Source: HGM04593 sp045647885 (GTDB lineage: Bacteria > Bacteroidota > Bacteroidia > Bacteroidales > Bacteroidaceae). From it: a stretch of DNA of 64,000 nt. The stretch covers positions 1-64,000 of the forward strand of contig JAZRMX010000044.1 of assembly GCA_045647885.1 (NCBI GenBank), in the 5' to 3' direction. The notes under the pieces are model-generated. The model did not search any database, had not been told where the DNA came from, and worked only from the letters and a program-made list of their open reading frames with translations. Position 1 is the first letter of the stretch, and each line of letters opens with the position of its first letter. The position numbers and the translations under genes were made by a program. This document shows, piece after piece, positions 61,297 to 64,000 of the stretch.

Positions 61297-62856
61297 ATGA
61301 AAAACATACTTCTTGCGGCAATCATAGCCGTTGCCATCTGCGGTTGTGGGCACAGCCATAAAAACGAAAATGCTCACTCGCACGAGCATCCGGTACTCGA
61401 TGCAACCGTTTACAGCAATTCTGTGGAACTTTTTGTGCAGTACGACGAACTAAAGGCAGGGCATAAAGCCTCGGTTACAGCGTATGTAACCTCTCTCCCT
61501 TCGTTCAAGCCTTATGAAGGAGGCGCAATAAAAGTTGCTCTTAATACAGGCGAAGGGAACCAATCCTTCACCGTGGAGCCGTCGCACAAGGGTGTGTATA
61601 ATTTTACTCTTACTCCTCACAAGGCTGCGGTGGGTTTTCTGCTCTTTACCGTGGGCAGAGAGGTGCTTCCTGTGCACGTTCACATAGAGGGTGGCGAGCA
61701 TCACTCTCACGATGGGCACAACCACCACGCAGAGCACGAGGGTGAGCGCTCTCACGGGCATAGCCACGCCGAGGAGCACGCCCACTCTCACGAGGCTCAT
61801 AATCATTCCCACGAGGGCCATTCTCACGAAAATAATATCTCCTTCTCCAAGGAGCAGAGCTGGAAAATTGATTTTGCCACAGCTGTTGCCACTAAAAGTT
61901 CGTTCAACGGTGCGGTGAAGGTGGCTGCGCAGGTTACGGCAACCCCTGATAATTTCACAACTCTTGTGGCAACCACCGCAGGCAAGGTGCAGTATGCCGG
62001 TAATGTGGTCGCCGGCAAGGATGTCCGCGCAGGGGAGGCGATTTTTATGCTCGATGGTGGCAATGTTACCGAAAATGATGCTGCGGTGAAGTTTGCCGAG
62101 GCCGAGAGTGCCTACAACGTGACAAAGAGCGACTTTGAGCGCAAGAGCGAACTTTACAAGGAGAATATTGTGTCGAAACGCGAGTACGAGGCTGCCGAGG
62201 CTGCTTTTGTGCAGGCCGGGGCACGTTACGAGAGTATGAAACGCTCCTTCTCTTCGGGAAAATCGGCAGTAAAGTCCTCTATTAACGGTTATGTGGCAAG
62301 CCTGCTCGTGGGTAACGGCGATTATGTTCAGGCAGGTACTCCGCTTGCGGTTATTCAGCGCGACGGCGCTATGAATATTTCGGCTGAACTGCCCGTGCGT
62401 TATGCGCAGATGCTTAAAAATATATCATCGGTAAATATTGAATTGCCCGGTGGCAAGGTCTACACTATGGAGGAACTCGACGCCCGTTTAACCGCCGGTG
62501 CATCGGTGAACGCTTGTTCTATGCTGCCCGTGACGGTTACAGCAAAGCACATTGGCGATGTGGTTGCCGGTAGTGTGGTGACTCTTTATCTTGCTTCGCA
62601 GACACAAGGTGTGGAGCTGGTTGTTATCCCTCGCACGGCACTTGTCGAGGAGATGGGTAATTTCTTTGTTTTTGTGCAGCACACTCCCGTATCGTTCGAG
62701 AAACGTGAGGTGTTGCTTGGTGCTACCGACGGTGTGCAGGTGCAGGTGTTGAAAGGCTTGCACGCCGGTGAGAGAGTGGTAACAAAGGGCGCAGTGTCGC
62801 TTAAATTGTCGCAGGGTGCTGCTGCACTCGACCCCCACGCAGGGCACGTTCACTAA
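61297..62856 (+). CDS. Heavy-metal RND efflux adaptor (CusB/CzcB-like) with histidine-rich segment
   Basis: A 519-residue periplasmic adaptor joining an RND pump to an outer-membrane channel. The start is ATG 61297 (MKNILLAAIIAVAICGCG), a lipoprotein signal with the lipid Cys at 15 or 17; upstream codons contain the promoter box. An N-terminal sheet domain (about 30-130) precedes a His-rich stretch at 135-177 with 18 His in 43 residues, next to a smaller HSHKNENAHSHEH patch at 19-31. The adaptor proper follows: barrel-sandwich, coiled-coil hairpin (AEAESAYNVTKSDFERKSEL) and C-terminal domains; it ends DPHAGHVH. His-rich tracts bind Zn, Cu, Ni or Co. The pump gene follows 16 nt later. Confidence 0.92.
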   Translation: MKNILLAAIIAVAICGCGHSHKNENAHSHEHPVLDATVYSNSVELFVQYDELKAGHKASVTAYVTSLPSFKPYEGGAIKVALNTGEGNQSFTVEPSHKGVYNFTLTPHKAAVGFLLFTVGREVLPVHVHIEGGEHHSHDGHNHHAEHEGERSHGHSHAEEHAHSHEAHNHSHEGHSHENNISFSKEQSWKIDFATAVATKSSFNGAVKVAAQVTATPDNFTTLVATTAGKVQYAGNVVAGKDVRAGEAIFMLDGGNVTENDAAVKFAEAESAYNVTKSDFERKSELYKENIVSKREYEAAEAAFVQAGARYESMKRSFSSGKSAVKSSINGYVASLLVGNGDYVQAGTPLAVIQRDGAMNISAELPVRYAQMLKNISSVNIELPGGKVYTMEELDARLTAGASVNACSMLPVTVTAKHIGDVVAGSVVTLYLASQTQGVELVVIPRTALVEEMGNFFVFVQHTPVSFEKREVLLGATDGVQVQVLKGLHAGERVVTKGAVSLKLSQGAAALDPHAGHVH

Positions 62857-62872
62857 GAAACTGTTTACTATT

Positions 62873-64000
62873 ATGCTTAACTCTATTATAAAATTCTCGC
62901 TGAACAATAAATTGCTGGTGATGCTTGCTGTGGTGCTTGTTGTCATCGGTGGTCTCTATTCGGCGCGAAACATTGAGGTTGATGTATTCCCCGACCTCAC
63001 TATGCCCACTGTGGTTATCCTTACCGATGCCGAGGATATGGCTCCCGAGGAGATTGAGAGGCTTGTTACCTTTCCCATAGAAACAGCGGTGAATGGTGCA
63101 ACAAATGTGCGTCGTGTGCGCTCCTCCTCGTCGCAGGGTTTCTCCTTTGTGTGGGTGGAATTCGATTGGGGTATGGATATTTACAAGGCGCGACAGATTA
63201 TCAGCGAGAAGATGAGTCTTCTCTCGGGGCAGTTGCCCGACGGCATTGTGCCGGTGCTTGCTCCGCAGTCGAGTGTGATGGGCGAGATAATGTTCATTGG
63301 TATGCAGGCCGACAGCACCTCGATGATGGAGCTTCGCACTCTTGCCGAGTGGGTGGTGAAGCCTGCGATTTTAGCCACAGGTGGCGTGTCACAGGTTACA
63401 ATCATCGGTGGCGATTATAAACAGTATCAGGTGCTTGCCGACCCTGTAAAGATGGGTATGTATGGCGTGACTATGGAAGAACTGGAGGCTGCTGTGGCAT
63501 CGATGAGCGTGAATGTGGGCGCGGGCGTTGTGCGCGATTATGGTAACGAATATAATCTGCGTGCGATGGGGCGCACAAACAATATAGAGGAGCTTGGCAA
63601 TACTCTCGTGGCAATGAAGGGTGACGCCCCTGTGCGCGTTGCCGATGTTGCCGATGTTGTGGTGGCTCCCTCGGTGCGTAAGGGTTATGCTGCGCAGAAT
63701 GGCGAACCCTCAATAATTCTTTCAATATCTAAACAGCCGGGAATAAACACTCTGAGTGTTACCGAAAATATTGAGCGTAACCTTGAGAGTATAGCAAAAT
63801 CTCTGCCTGCCGATGTGGTGATGGATACAAAAATCTTCCGTCAGGCCGACTATATCCAATCGTCGGTGAATAATGTGGGGCAGTCGCTCATTGAGGGTGC
63901 GGTGTGTGTGGTGTTGGTGCTTTTCCTTTTCCTTACCAGCTTCCGCACCACGGTTATTTCTGTTCTGGCAATTCCCTTGTCGTTGCTCGGAACGGTGATT
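62873..64000 (+). CDS. Heavy-metal RND efflux pump, CusA/CzcA family (truncated by window end)
   Basis: The first 376 residues of a large inner-membrane proton antiporter, open to the last base; family members are about 1,000-1,050 residues. It starts at ATG 62873 with a membrane helix (LLVMLAVVLVVIGGLYSA), then the RND family block VDVFPDLTMPTVVILTDAEDM, given here in part, and FPIETAVNGATNVRRVRSSS. The second group of helices begins near residue 340 (EGAVCVVLVLFLFLTSFRTT). Pairing with a His-rich adaptor supports metal export. The metal-specific residues and the outer-membrane partner lie beyond the window. Confidence 0.93.
   Translation, partial: MLNSIIKFSLNNKLLVMLAVVLVVIGGLYSARNIEVDVFPDLTMPTVVILTDAEDMAPEEIERLVTFPIETAVNGATNVRRVRSSSSQGFSFVWVEFDWGMDIYKARQIISEKMSLLSGQLPDGIVPVLAPQSSVMGEIMFIGMQADSTSMMELRTLAEWVVKPAILATGGVSQVTIIGGDYKQYQVLADPVKMGMYGVTMEELEAAVASMSVNVGAGVVRDYGNEYNLRAMGRTNNIEELGNTLVAMKGDAPVRVADVADVVVAPSVRKGYAAQNGEPSIILSISKQPGINTLSVTENIERNLESIAKSLPADVVMDTKIFRQADYIQSSVNNVGQSLIEGAVCVVLVLFLFLTSFRTTVISVLAIPLSLLGTVI

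Overview
The window is a 64 kb piece of a Bacteroidota chromosome, most likely order Bacteroidales (Bacteroides/Prevotella-like gut or oral lineage). The evidence is a SusC/SusD pair, many lipoproteins, BACON, DUF4843, DUF4458 and DUF1573 domains, a T9SS-type C-terminal sorting signal, Bacteroidota promoters (-7 box TAnnTTTG, in places with a -33 TTTG), a near absence of Shine-Dalgarno sequences, and a MurE with the meso-diaminopimelate signature DNPR. I cannot name the genus from sequence alone. I saw no insertion sequence, prophage, CRISPR array or rRNA.

Layout. 1-2135: the end of a secreted protein, then engB and a thioredoxin-like lipoprotein. 2447-17289: one long same-strand operon, SusC, SusD, two accessory lipoproteins (DUF4843 and BACON-like), two leucine-rich-repeat lipoproteins, a subtilisin-family protease, a DUF1573 protein and a lipocalin-like lipoprotein. 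It ends at a strong hairpin and is best read as a surface system for cutting, binding and importing proteins or peptides. 17571-19478: rho, with a long charged insert. 19555-26510: a DUF3127 protein (minus), then dnaN, a DnaQ-like exonuclease, coaBC fused in frame to a DUF4835/PorD-like exported domain, recN and rlmB. 26531-33268: tilS, tRNA-Cys, a small nitroreductase, a DUF5009 membrane acyltransferase, gyrB, rpsT, tRNA-Glu and recO.

33265-49056 (minus strand): a compact division and cell-wall (dcw) cluster in transcription order mraZ, rsmH, ftsL, ftsI (PASTA-type), murE, mraY, murD, ftsW, murG, murC, ftsQ, ftsA, ftsZ and a GatB/YqeY-domain gene. Genes overlap or sit 1-27 nt apart. Tandem TGGGG repeats just upstream of mraZ look like its own operator. 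49057-49566 is non-coding and holds a REP-type palindrome. 49567-54362: an exported C1 (bleomycin-hydrolase-like) peptidase and mfd.

54659-59700: a hotdog thioesterase, a small membrane protein, an acetyl-CoA hydrolase/CoA-transferase, a SpoU methyltransferase, a DUF4294 protein, a LOG-family protein and a PfkB sugar kinase. 59758-60528: a secreted protein with a dockerin-like repeat and a FISUMP lectin-like domain. 60529-61296 is non-coding and rich in palindromes (two more REP copies and a nested inverted-repeat element). 61297-64000: a heavy-metal RND efflux pair, a histidine-rich adaptor and a CusA/CzcA-type pump truncated by the window end.

Most notable: the CoaBC-DUF4835 fusion, the SusCD/LRR/subtilase locus, the duplicated basic repeat in Rho, REP hairpins with compensatory changes, the MraZ operator, the nested palindromic element near 60.9 kb, and an SSB-like acidic tip on the DUF3127 protein.
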